64,000 bases of DNA from Flavobacteriia bacterium (GTDB lineage Bacteria > Bacteroidota > Bacteroidia > Flavobacteriales > Flavobacteriaceae). The translations under genes were made by a program, and so were the position numbers. The stretch covers positions 1 through 64,000 of the forward strand of contig RDXY01000005.1 in NCBI GenBank assembly GCA_004293045.1, in the 5' to 3' direction. Under the pieces are notes generated by a model. It did not search any database. It saw nothing but the letters and a program-made list of their open reading frames with translations, and was not told the origin of the DNA. Of the stretch, positions 7,855 through 16,539 are shown in pieces; position 1 is the first letter of the stretch, and each line of letters opens with the position of its first letter.

Positions 7855-10731
7855 TTACCCCACCAAATTAATAATTTTGCCTGGAACTATAATCACTTTA
7901 TTTGGTGTTCTTCCTTGTAATTGCGCATGTGTGCGTTCATCTGCCATTACGATTTCTTCAATTTGAGCGGCTGTTAAGTCTAACGGTAACTTAATTGTAA
8001 ATCGCATTTTTCCATTGAATGAAACCGGATATTCTTTTTCAGATTCAACCAAATATTTTTCTTCAAATTTTGGAAAAGCAACTGTTGCAATCGAATCTTC
8101 GTGACCTAAAGCACTCCATAATTCTTCTGCAATATGCGGTGCATATGGTGAAACTAAAATGGCTAAAGGCTCTAAAATAGCTCGATGGTTGCATTTTAAT
8201 TGTTGCAATTCGTTCACGCAAATCATGAATTGAGAAACCGAGGTGTTGAAGGAAAAATTCTCAATGTCTTCGGTTACTTTTTTAATGGTTTTATGTAACG
8301 ACTTATACATTTCTGCCGTAGGTTCATCGTTTATTATAACCGAACCGTTGTCATCAAAATACAAACGCCATAATTTTTTCAAGAATCCGGAAACACCAGT
8401 AATTCCTGCCGTGTTCCAAGGTTTAGATTGCTCTAAAGGCCCTAAAAACATTTCGTACAAACGCAGTGTATCAGCTCCGTATTCTTCACAAATATCATCT
8501 GGTGAAACAACATTATACTTTGATTTCGACATTTTTTCGACTTCTCGACCAACAATGTATTTGCCCTCTTCTAAAACGAATTCGGCATTAGCATAATCAG
8601 CATATAAAGGATGTGCTTTGAATTTTTCTATATTTAATTCGTTCGTAATATCATTGATACAAGATAAATCAACGTGAATTGATTGAACATTTTTATCTTT
8701 TATCAAACCTCTTGAGAACAAAGTTTTTGAATCTTCACTTCTATACACAAAAGCACTCATCCCCAAAATCATTCCCTGATTGATTAGTTTTTTAAATGGT
8801 TCTTCAGTAGGAGCATAACCCCTATCTTTTAAGAATTTATTCCAAAAACGAGCATACAATAAATGTCCCGTAGCGTGTTCGCTTCCGCCAATGTATAAAT
8901 CTACGCTTTCCCAATATTTAAGCGTTTCTTCATTAGCAAAATCTTCTGTATTATGCGCATCCATATAACGCATCCAATACCAAGAAGAGCCTGCCCAACC
9001 TGGCATCGTGTTCAATTCTAACGGGAAAACGTTTACATTATCTATCAACTCACAACTCACAACTTGCGACTTTTCAACGTCCCAAGCCCAAACCGTTGCG
9101 TTTCCTAATGGCGGTTGCCCGTCTTCTGTTGGCAAGTATTTTTCTACTTCTGGTAAAACAATGGGTAAGTGTTTTTTGTCAATCATTTGTGGCAAGCCAT
9201 TCACATAATATACAGGAAAAGGTTCGCCCCAATAACGTTGGCGAGAAAAAACGGCATCCCGTAAGCGGTAATTTATTTTGGCATTTCCTGCACCTAACTC
9301 TTCTAATGCTTCGATGGCTTTTTTCGTTCCGTTTTTGTAATCTAATCCGTTTAAGAAATCAGAATTTACCAATTCGAATCCCCCTTTTTCACCATAAGCG
9401 GCTTCTGAAATATCTTGGTTGAAAATATTTTTTATTTCTGGCATTCCGGACGTTCCTTTGAAGAAATTCGCGAAAGCATAATCACGCTCATCGCCACAAG
9501 GAACGGCCATAACAGCACCTGTTCCGTAACCCGCCAACACATAATCGCCAATCCAAATTGGAATGGGTTCTTTTGTGAAAGGATGTTCGGCATACGCTCC
9601 AGAAAATACGCCTGAAATCGTTTTTACATCAGCCATTCTTTCGCGTTCTGAACGTTTTGCAGTGGCTTCCACATAAGCTTCCACAACAGCTTTTTGTTCT
9701 GGGGTGGTAATTTCTTTCACCAATTCGTGTTCGGGTGCCAATGTCATAAAAGTTACTCCAAAGATTGTATCAGGTCTGGTCGTAAATACTTCAACTTGAA
9801 ACTTGGAACCTAAAACTTGAAACCTAACTGTAGCTCCGACAGATTTTCCAATCCAATTGCGTTGTGATTCTTTGATAGATTCACTCCAATCGATGTCGTT
9901 TAAACCTTGTAATAATCGCTCTGCATAGGCAGAAATTCGCATACTCCATTGGGTCATTTTCTTACGAACAACTGGATGTCCACCACGTTCGGAAACGCCG
10001 TTTACAATTTCGTCATTTGCTAAAACGGTTCCTAAAGCGGCACACCAATTGACTTCGGTTTCGGCTAAATAGGTTAATCTATATTGTAATAAGATTTTTT
10101 GTTGTTGTTCGGATGAAAATGAGTTCCATTCGGTTGCTGAAAAAGGTGCGATATTTTCATCACAAACGGCATTAACTTGCGTGTTTCCATTTTTCTCAAA
10201 TTCTTGTAGTAACGTACAAATGCTTTCTGCTTTATCTGAATTTTTATTGTACCAGGATTCAAATAATTGTATGAAAATCCACTGTGTATGTTTGTAATAG
10301 TCTGGATTTGACGTACGAACTTCTCTGCTCCAATCGAAAGAAAACCCAATTCTGTCTAATTGATTTCTATATCCTTGAATTACATTTCCTGATTTATCGA
10401 CACCACCTTCAATATTCATTCGAGTTGTATCTGCAGGATGTTGCCCAGTTTGAATGGCATATTGTTCTGCAGGTAAACCAAAGGAATCGTACCCTTGCGG
10501 ATGCAATACATTAAAACCTTGATGTCTTTTATAACGCGCTACAATATCCGAAGCAATATACCCTAGCGGATGCCCCACGTGCAAACCTGCTCCCGATGGA
10601 TAAGGAAACATATCTAATACATAGTATTTAGGTAACGGGTTTTGGGCATTGAGTTCTTGGGCTTTAAACGTTTGGTTTTTTGCCCAATAGTGTTGCCATT
10701 TGGCTTCTATTTTTTCGTGGAAATATTTCAT
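7855..10731 (-). CDS. leuS: Leucyl-tRNA synthetase
   Basis: FPYPSGAGLHVGHPLGY (HIGH), KMSKSKYNVVSPDD (KMSKS), editing domain FTTRPDTIFGVTF. Confidence 0.98.
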   Translation of the reverse strand: MKYFHEKIEAKWQHYWAKNQTFKAQELNAQNPLPKYYVLDMFPYPSGAGLHVGHPLGYIASDIVARYKRHQGFNVLHPQGYDSFGLPAEQYAIQTGQHPADTTRMNIEGGVDKSGNVIQGYRNQLDRIGFSFDWSREVRTSNPDYYKHTQWIFIQLFESWYNKNSDKAESICTLLQEFEKNGNTQVNAVCDENIAPFSATEWNSFSSEQQQKILLQYRLTYLAETEVNWCAALGTVLANDEIVNGVSERGGHPVVRKKMTQWSMRISAYAERLLQGLNDIDWSESIKESQRNWIGKSVGATVRFQVLGSKFQVEVFTTRPDTIFGVTFMTLAPEHELVKEITTPEQKAVVEAYVEATAKRSERERMADVKTISGVFSGAYAEHPFTKEPIPIWIGDYVLAGYGTGAVMAVPCGDERDYAFANFFKGTSGMPEIKNIFNQDISEAAYGEKGGFELVNSDFLNGLDYKNGTKKAIEALEELGAGNAKINYRLRDAVFSRQRYWGEPFPVYYVNGLPQMIDKKHLPIVLPEVEKYLPTEDGQPPLGNATVWAWDVEKSQVVSCELIDNVNVFPLELNTMPGWAGSSWYWMRYMDAHNTEDFANEETLKYWESVDLYIGGSEHATGHLLYARFWNKFLKDRGYAPTEEPFKKLINQGMILGMSAFVYRSEDSKTLFSRGLIKDKNVQSIHVDLSCINDITNELNIEKFKAHPLYADYANAEFVLEEGKYIVGREVEKMSKSKYNVVSPDDICEEYGADTLRLYEMFLGPLEQSKPWNTAGITGVSGFLKKLWRLYFDDNGSVIINDEPTAEMYKSLHKTIKKVTEDIENFSFNTSVSQFMICVNELQQLKCNHRAILEPLAILVSPYAPHIAEELWSALGHEDSIATVAFPKFEEKYLVESEKEYPVSFNGKMRFTIKLPLDLTAAQIEEIVMADERTHAQLQGRTPNKVIIVPGKIINLVG
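9043..9074. repeat. Degenerate heptanucleotide tract inside leuS
   Basis: Minus strand AAAAGTC-GCAAGTT-GTGAGTT-GTGAGTT-GATAG, period 7. Confidence 0.7.
9791..9828. repeat. Degenerate heptanucleotide tract inside leuS editing domain
   Basis: Minus strand TAGGTTT-CAAGTTT-TAGGTTC-CAAGTTT-CAAGTTG, period 7. Confidence 0.75.
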
Positions 10732-10764
10732 TTCTATTTTCTATAGTCTATTTTCAGATTTACA
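10732..10764. repeat. Intergenic heptanucleotide tract upstream of leuS
   Basis: TTCTATT-TTCTATA-GTCTATT-TTCAGAT, period 7. Confidence 0.65.
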
Positions 10765-10889
10765 TTCTCGGGTTTAACCGAAAAATAAGGTGCAAATTTA
10801 CATTTTTATATACTAATGTTAAAACTTTGTTGTTATATTCTATGTAAACAAAATTTCTTTACTATTTTTACACCATAATTAGTAAACTT

Positions 10890-11765
10890 ATGGCACAATC
10901 ATTTGAACAATATCAACGTAGAAGATTAATTTCTTCTTATTTTTCAGTAGTTTTTAGTATTTTTTTAGTGCTGTTTTTATTAGGCGCTTTAGGATTATTT
11001 GTAATTAATTCTGAAAAAATTTCAAACGATTTTAAAGAAAACATTCCTATGACTGTCTATTTTAAAGACGAGGCGAATGATACGATTCTAAATGCCTTTG
11101 ATACTGAATTGAAAAATTCAAAATTTATTAAATCGTATGATTTTGTAACCAAAGCGGAAGCGGCTAAAAACAATCCGGATATAGTAGGTAAAGATTTTAT
11201 GGAGTTTTTAGGATTTAATCCGTTACAGAATTCTTTTGATATTCATTTAAAAAGTGATTATGTAACCAAAGAAGAAATTAAAAAAATAGAAAATAATTTT
11301 AAAAGAAATGGCAATATTTCTGACATCATTTACGATAAAGAATTGGTAGAATTGGTTAACGAAAATGTATCTGAAATTAGCTTTTGGATTTTAATTATTA
11401 GTGCGGTTTTAACTTTTGTAGCGATGTTGTTAATTAATGGCTCTATTCGTTTGTCGGTTTATTCACATCGATTTACCATAAAAACGATGCAAATGGTTGG
11501 AGCTACAAAAACATTTATCAGAAAACCTTTTATAAAAACAAGTATTTTATTAGGAATAATTGGTGCAGTGTTGGCGATTATTGGTTTGGTATTTTTAGCA
11601 TTTTACATTGATGGTTTATTTCCAACTTTAGGCATTGCAAAAGATTATGCAGCTATAGCCATTGTGGCTTTTGGTGTATTGTTAATAGGTATTATTATTA
11701 CTTGGTTGAGTACCTATTTTGCAACTACTCGTTTCTTAAATTTAAGAACCGACGATTTGTACTAG
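10890..11765 (+). CDS. ftsX: Cell division permease FtsX
   Basis: FtsX topology, NIPMTVYFKDEAND, SVYSHRFTIKTMQMVGATKTFIRKPF. Confidence 0.95.
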   Translation: MAQSFEQYQRRRLISSYFSVVFSIFLVLFLLGALGLFVINSEKISNDFKENIPMTVYFKDEANDTILNAFDTELKNSKFIKSYDFVTKAEAAKNNPDIVGKDFMEFLGFNPLQNSFDIHLKSDYVTKEEIKKIENNFKRNGNISDIIYDKELVELVNENVSEISFWILIISAVLTFVAMLLINGSIRLSVYSHRFTIKTMQMVGATKTFIRKPFIKTSILLGIIGAVLAIIGLVFLAFYIDGLFPTLGIAKDYAAIAIVAFGVLLIGIIITWLSTYFATTRFLNLRTDDLY

Positions 11766-11802
11766 TCTAGTGAAAAGGGAATAGTAATTAGTGAATAGCA
11801 TT
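11766..11802. repeat. Intergenic heptanucleotide tract (ftsX to DUF3098)
   Basis: GTGAAAA-GGGAATA-GTAATTA-GTGAATA-GC, period 7. Confidence 0.6.
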
Positions 11803-11816
11803 TTTATAAAAACATT

Positions 11817-12062
11817 ATGAAAGAAAACTCAAAAAAGCCCGAATTTTTATTCAGTGCTACCAATTATAAAATATTAATTATAGGATTAGTTGTGATTGCT
11901 TTAGGATTCATATTAATGAGTGGTGGAGCCAATGAGAATCCAAATGTATTTAATGAAGACGTATATAGCTTCAGAAGAATAAGATTAGCGCCAACAGTGG
12001 TGTTAATCGGTTTTGGAATTACAATTTATTCGATTTTAAAGAAGTCGAAATCTGAAAATTAA
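11817..12062 (+). CDS. DUF3098 domain protein
   Basis: FLFSATNYKILIIGLVVIALGFILMSGG, FRRIRLAPTVVLIGF. Confidence 0.9.
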   Translation: MKENSKKPEFLFSATNYKILIIGLVVIALGFILMSGGANENPNVFNEDVYSFRRIRLAPTVVLIGFGITIYSILKKSKSEN

Positions 12063-12070
12063 TTTATATT

Positions 12071-12118
12071 TTTTAGATTCTGTGTTTCTAAGAATCTAAG
12101 AATCTAAAAGTCTAAAAA
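12071..12118. repeat. Intergenic octanucleotide tract abutting uppP start
   Basis: CTAAGAAT-CTAAGAAT-CTAAAAGT-CTAAAAAA then TGG of the uppP start region; preceded by partly complementary TTTTTAGATTCT. Confidence 0.75.
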
Positions 12119-12928
12119 ATGGATGTATTTCAAGCTATAATCATTGCCATTATTGAAGGTATTACAGAATATTTACCGGTTTCTTCAACAGGTCATATGA
12201 TTTTTGCCAGTTCTTACTTCGGAATTGAAAAAGAAGAATTTGTAAAATTATTTCAGGTTTCTATACAATTTGGTGCCATTTTAGCAGTTGTAGTTTTATA
12301 TTGGAAAAAGTTTTTTGATTTTTCGAAACTACAATTTTTTATAAAATTAGCTTGTGCGGTTGTACCAGCTTTAATTTTAGGAAAATTATTTGATGATAAA
12401 ATAGAAGCCGTTTTAGAACATCCTACTCCTATCGCGATGGTACTAATTATCGGAGGAATAATTTTACTGTTTGTAGATAGATTTTTCAAAAATCCAACCA
12501 TTCATAAAGAAGAAGATATTACCATAAAAAAAGCAGTTACTATTGGCTTTTGGCAATGTTTAGCTATGATGCCAGGCACAAGCAGAAGTGCGGCAAGTAT
12601 CATTGGAGGGATGCAACAGGGGTTAAGTCGTCAAGCGGCTGCAGAATTTTCTTTCTTTTTAGCCGTGCCAACAATGTTAGCAGTTACTTGTTACTCGGTG
12701 TTTTTGAAAACGTATGATAAAAGTGGTTTAAAAGGTTTTGAGTTAATTTTGAAAACAGAAGACAATACTAAAATGTTTATAATTGGAAATTTAGTTGCCT
12801 TTGTGGTAGCGGTTTTAGCTATTAAATTTTTCATTGAAATCATAAAAAAATACGGATTTAAACCTTGGGGTTGGTACAGAATTATCGCAGGAATACTCTT
12901 ATTAGCTTACTTTAATTTATTCAAATAA
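12119..12928 (+). CDS. uppP: Undecaprenyl-diphosphate phosphatase
   Basis: IIEGITEYLPVSSTGHMI, MMPGTSRSAASIIGGM. Confidence 0.97.
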   Translation: MDVFQAIIIAIIEGITEYLPVSSTGHMIFASSYFGIEKEEFVKLFQVSIQFGAILAVVVLYWKKFFDFSKLQFFIKLACAVVPALILGKLFDDKIEAVLEHPTPIAMVLIIGGIILLFVDRFFKNPTIHKEEDITIKKAVTIGFWQCLAMMPGTSRSAASIIGGMQQGLSRQAAAEFSFFLAVPTMLAVTCYSVFLKTYDKSGLKGFELILKTEDNTKMFIIGNLVAFVVAVLAIKFFIEIIKKYGFKPWGWYRIIAGILLLAYFNLFK

Positions 12929-13632
12929 TGAAAGCAGAAGACTACCAAGAAGGACAAATTTTACTAATTGATAAACCACTTAAATGGTCGTCTTTTCAAG
13001 CCGTAAATAAATTAAAATTTGGCTTAATAAAGGAATTAAAATTACCCAAAAAATTCAAAATTGGTCACGCCGGAACTTTAGATCCATTGGCTTCGGGATT
13101 ATTGCTAATTTGTACCGGAAAATTCACAAAAAGAATAGAAGAATTGCAAGGTCAAGCTAAAGAATATATTGGAACTATTACGGTTGGCTCCACAACACCT
13201 TCATACGATTTAGAAACAGAAATTAACGCCACGTTTCCAACAGAACATATTACAGAAGCTTTAATTAACGAAACGTTACCGCAATTTATAGGTGAAATAG
13301 ATCAAAAACCTCCTGTTTTTTCAGCCATTAAAAAAGACGGAAAAAGGTTGTACGAATCCGCTCGTGCTGGTATAGAAGTGGAAATAAAAACCAGAAAAGT
13401 ATCAGTTTCTGAATTTGAAATTACCAGAATTGCCTTACCCGAAATAGATTTCAGAATTGTATGTAGTAAAGGAACGTACATTCGCTCCATCGCATACGAT
13501 TTTGGTTTGGCTCTTAATTCTGGAGGCCATTTAACGGCACTTCGTAGAACAAAAATCGGTGAGTATTCAGTTGAAAATGCTACGGAACCAGAGGCTTTTA
13601 TTGAAGGATTACAACAATCTCCTTCATCGTAG
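12928..13632 (+). CDS. truB: tRNA pseudouridine(55) synthase
   Basis: IDKPLKWSSFQAVNKLK, GHAGTLDPLASGLL, CSKGTYIRSIAYDFG. Confidence 0.96.
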   Translation: MKAEDYQEGQILLIDKPLKWSSFQAVNKLKFGLIKELKLPKKFKIGHAGTLDPLASGLLLICTGKFTKRIEELQGQAKEYIGTITVGSTTPSYDLETEINATFPTEHITEALINETLPQFIGEIDQKPPVFSAIKKDGKRLYESARAGIEVEIKTRKVSVSEFEITRIALPEIDFRIVCSKGTYIRSIAYDFGLALNSGGHLTALRRTKIGEYSVENATEPEAFIEGLQQSPSS

Positions 13633-14188
13633 AAATCCCTTTATCTTCCAAATACCATTTTTGTAACGCTATTTTTGCAGCTTCATCTACAATTCCATTT
13701 TTAGCTTTATAATCTATAATTATGTTTTTTGCGCCTTCTGGTCGTGGTCCCCAATGATTTATTACATTCGAGTTTTCATCTAAAATTATCAATTTTGGAA
13801 TGGATTTAGCCCCATTGGTTAAAAACAGATGGATTAATTCTTCATTTTCATCACGAAACACTAATTTCAAATCTATATTTTTAGAAGCTTCAGCCATTAA
13901 TTTGATAATTGGTAAAATTTGAGCGGCATCGCCACACCAACCTTCTGCTATAACTAACCAAGTTTGGTTTGACTTTAAATTTAGTAGCTTTTTTTCTACT
14001 TCGGCATCTAATTTTATTGTTTTTTCTAACCGATTCATTCGTACTTCATTCAATTCCGAATAGTGTAATAAATCGGCACTTTGTTCTTTTCCTGTCGATT
14101 TTCCTTCACTAATTAATTTCGAAACAATATTTCGATATTCAGTATAGGAATGACTATTTTGTAAAGCAGATTGGATGATAGATTTCAT
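13598..14188 (-). CDS. Thioredoxin family protein
   Basis: WLVIAEGWCGDAAQILPII, SIPKLIILDENSNVI; stop lies inside truB. Confidence 0.85.
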   Translation of the reverse strand: MKSIIQSALQNSHSYTEYRNIVSKLISEGKSTGKEQSADLLHYSELNEVRMNRLEKTIKLDAEVEKKLLNLKSNQTWLVIAEGWCGDAAQILPIIKLMAEASKNIDLKLVFRDENEELIHLFLTNGAKSIPKLIILDENSNVINHWGPRPEGAKNIIIDYKAKNGIVDEAAKIALQKWYLEDKGISTMKEIVVILQ

Positions 14189-14329
14189 AGCGGATGAATT
14201 GTTTTTACAAATTTAAAAATAAATTATGAGCAATTGTGCATTATATGTTATACAGAATTAGAGTTTCTAAATTAAATTGTTTTTTTGATTGCAGATTATA
14301 ATTATATTTGCAGCACAAAAAACAACACC

Positions 14330-15037
14330 ATGAGTTACAAAAGAATTCTTCTTAAATTAAGCGGAGAAGCCTTAATGGGCGAAAGACAGTACGGAATTGA
14401 TCCGAAAACTTTAGCAGATTATGCTTCAGAAATCAAGCAAATTCACGACCAAGGTGTAGAAATTGCCATTGTAATTGGCGGAGGAAATATTTTTAGAGGG
14501 GTAGCAGGCGCAAGCAATGGGATGGATAGAGTGCAAGGCGATTATATGGGTATGTTAGCCACAGTTATAAACGGAATGGCATTACAAGGTGCCTTAGAAG
14601 ATGCTGGAATGCCAACACGTTTACAAACCGCATTAAAAATTGAAGCTATTGCCGAACCTTATATCAAAAGAAGAGCTACAAGACACTTAGAAAAAGGTAG
14701 AATTGTAATTTTTGGTGCCGGAACAGGGAATCCCTATTTTACGACTGATACTGCTGCCGTTTTAAGAGGAATTGAAGTAAATTGCGATGTAATTTTAAAA
14801 GGAACTCGAGTAGATGGGGTGTATACAGCAGATCCTGAAAAAGATCCAAGCGCTGTAAAATATGACACCATAACTTTTGATGATGTGTTAGCTAAAGGAT
14901 TAAATGTAATGGACACGACAGCTTTTACATTAAGCCAGGAAAATAAATTGCCAATTATTGTTTTTGATATGAACAAAAAAGGCAATTTATCAAAAATTTG
15001 TAACGGAGAAACAGTAGGAACAACAGTGACAATATAA
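14330..15037 (+). CDS. pyrH: UMP kinase
   Basis: [42 protein letters not shown]; start MSYKRILL at 14330 preferred. Confidence 0.97.
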   Translation: MSYKRILLKLSGEALMGERQYGIDPKTLADYASEIKQIHDQGVEIAIVIGGGNIFRGVAGASNGMDRVQGDYMGMLATVINGMALQGALEDAGMPTRLQTALKIEAIAEPYIKRRATRHLEKGRIVIFGAGTGNPYFTTDTAAVLRGIEVNCDVILKGTRVDGVYTADPEKDPSAVKYDTITFDDVLAKGLNVMDTTAFTLSQENKLPIIVFDMNKKGNLSKICNGETVGTTVTI

Positions 15038-15112
15038 TTAGATTATTAGAATTTTAGACTACTTAGAATACATTTTAGTCTAACAATCTTTAATCTAAAC
15101 ATCTAAAAATCA
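15035..15112. repeat. Intergenic TTAGATT/AATCTAA tandem tract between pyrH and frr
   Basis: TTAGATTA-TTAGAATT-TTAGACTAC-TTAGAATAC ... TAACAATC-TTTAATC-TAAACATC-TAAAAATC; period 7-9 and overall palindromic. Confidence 0.7.
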
Positions 15113-15119
15113 TAAAAAA

Positions 15120-15683
15120 ATGACAGAAGAAATTAACTTTATTATGGATAGCGCAAAAGAATCTATGAATGGATCGGTAGCGCATTTAGAAAAAGAATTT
15201 TTAAACATTAGAGCAGGAAAAGCTTCTCCGCAAATGTTAGGTAGTGTTTTTGTAGATTATTATGGGGCACAAACGGCATTGGCTCAAGTGGCAAATGTTG
15301 TAGCTGCAGACGCAAGAACTTTAACCGTAACGCCTTGGGAAAAAGCCATGTTACAGCCTATTGAAAAAGCGATTATGATTGCTAATTTAGGATTAAACCC
15401 GATGAATAATGGGGATAATATTATCATTAGTATTCCCGCTTTAACAGAAGACAGAAGACGCGAATTAGTAAAACAAGCCAAAGCAGAAGCAGAAGATGCC
15501 AAAGTAGGTATCAGAAACGCCAGAAAAGACGCCAATAGCGACATTAAAAAAGAAGAAAAAAACGGTACATCTGAAGACATCTGTAAAATTGCGGAGGATT
15601 CCGTACAAAAACTAACAGATGCTTTTATTAAGAAAATCGATGAGGTTTTCACAGCTAAAGAAGCTGAAATTATGAAAGTATAG
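15120..15683 (+). CDS. frr: Ribosome recycling factor
   Basis: HLEKEFLNIRAGKASPQML, LTVTPWEKAMLQPIEKAI, RRRELVKQAK. Confidence 0.98.
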   Translation: MTEEINFIMDSAKESMNGSVAHLEKEFLNIRAGKASPQMLGSVFVDYYGAQTALAQVANVVAADARTLTVTPWEKAMLQPIEKAIMIANLGLNPMNNGDNIIISIPALTEDRRRELVKQAKAEAEDAKVGIRNARKDANSDIKKEEKNGTSEDICKIAEDSVQKLTDAFIKKIDEVFTAKEAEIMKV

Positions 15684-15690
15684 GTTTTGT

Positions 15691-15720
15691 TTTAGAAAAT
15701 AGAGAATAGAAAATAGAAAA
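15691..15720. repeat. Heptanucleotide tract downstream of frr
   Basis: AGAAAAT-AGAGAAT-AGAAAAT-AGAAAA, period 7. Confidence 0.7.
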
Positions 15721-15755
15721 CCCTGCAAATAATTTAATTCGCAGGGTTTTTTGTG
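15720..15755. terminator. Intrinsic terminator after frr
   Basis: ACCCTGCaaataatttaattcGCAGGGTTTTTTG. Confidence 0.75.
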
Positions 15756-15762
15756 TTTTTGA

Positions 15763-15897
15763 TTATTTTTTGTCTAAATATTTCATTAGTTTTTTATATA
15801 ATTTAACAATAGCGATAACTATAATTATCAATATAATAAACATGAGAGTTTGTAATAAAAATAAACCTAAACTAAATTCATTAAAAATTTTTCCCAT
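15763..15897 (-). CDS. 44-aa single-TM small protein (family A)
   Basis: MGKIFNEFSLGLFLLQTLMFIILIIIVIAIVKLYKKLMKYLDKK; complete short ORF below track cutoff, tail shared with 16049..16219. Confidence 0.6.
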   Translation of the reverse strand: MGKIFNEFSLGLFLLQTLMFIILIIIVIAIVKLYKKLMKYLDKK

Positions 15898-15913
15898 AAG
15901 AAAATATTGAAAT

Positions 15914-16033
15914 TTAGGATTTTTTATAAAATTTTATTAAAATTTTAATTAAATATAAGATTGCAATAATAATAAACACATACATAACAACTCTTATTGC
16001 ACCAGTTGTCGAAAAAAATAAAAATGACTTCAT
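15914..16033 (-). CDS. 39-aa single-TM small protein
   Basis: MKSFLFFSTTGAIRVVMYVFIIIAILYLIKILIKFYKKS; complete short ORF, tandem with neighbours. Confidence 0.5.
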   Translation of the reverse strand: MKSFLFFSTTGAIRVVMYVFIIIAILYLIKILIKFYKKS

Positions 16034-16048
16034 AACTATTAAATTAAT

Positions 16049-16219
16049 CTAAACATCATTCTTCTTATCTAAATATTTTGTAATTTTTCTGTAAAGTTTA
16101 ATTATATAATATATCACCACAATTAAGAGAATAATATTAATTATAGGTATTAATATTCCTAATAAATAATGAAAATAATACGAAATAGTCTCTGGATGCT
16201 GTACTTTAATTTCTTTCAT
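16049..16219 (-). CDS. 56-aa single-TM small protein (family A)
   Basis: MKEIKVQHPETISYYFHYLLGILIPIINIILLIVVIYYIIKLYRKITKYLDKKNDV; ATG 3 nt after the orphan-tip stop. Confidence 0.6.
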   Translation of the reverse strand: MKEIKVQHPETISYYFHYLLGILIPIINIILLIVVIYYIIKLYRKITKYLDKKNDV

Positions 16220-16222
16220 AAT

Positions 16223-16333
16223 CTAATATTGAATTGTTGCATAAATTGAACCATTGTTTTTAAGAAATTTAATCTGAAAATGTTCTGATGCTGAAAATAC
16301 AGTGCCAATCCCTTCAAAGATAATATTGAATAG
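16223..16333 (-). pseudogene. Orphan fragment resembling the C-terminus of the 16540..18255 lipoprotein
   Basis: LFNIIFEGIGTVFSASEHFQIKFLKNNGSIYATIQY*, no start codon and in-frame TAG just upstream; IKFLKN-NGS resembles IKFLINKSNGT of the upstream lipoprotein. Confidence 0.45.
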
Positions 16334-16358
16334 CTAGGAAAATTTAATGTTTTTAAAA

Positions 16359-16535
16359 TCATATTTTTTTATTCTCATTATTTTTTTCAAGCTCCTCTAT
16401 TTTTAGTTTATAATATTTTTTTTTAATAAAAATATAATTTCTAACTAGGAAATAAAAAGTTACAATTAAATATAATAAGCCCAATAAAATAATTGTTGGT
16501 ATAAAATAACTAAAGGTTTCAAAAATGTCTTTCAT
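16359..16535 (-). CDS. 58-aa small membrane protein
   Basis: MKDIFETFSYFIPTIILLGLLYLIVTFYFLVRNYIFIKKKYYKLKIEELEKNNENKKI; start trimmed to the internal ATG 4 nt after the lipoprotein stop. Confidence 0.65.
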   Translation of the reverse strand: MKDIFETFSYFIPTIILLGLLYLIVTFYFLVRNYIFIKKKYYKLKIEELEKNNENKKI

Positions 16536-16539
16536 AATA

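Noticed and set aside
9096-9422. 108-aa plus-strand ORF antisense to leuS (also 9008..9208, 9415..9615, 8243..8596)
   Set aside because: Overlap conserved LeuS catalytic sequence; no protein-like motifs or start context.
15284-15652. 122-aa minus-strand ORF antisense to frr
   Set aside because: Fully inside the confidently identified frr; Ser/Leu/Phe-rich composition typical of antisense frames in AT-rich genes.
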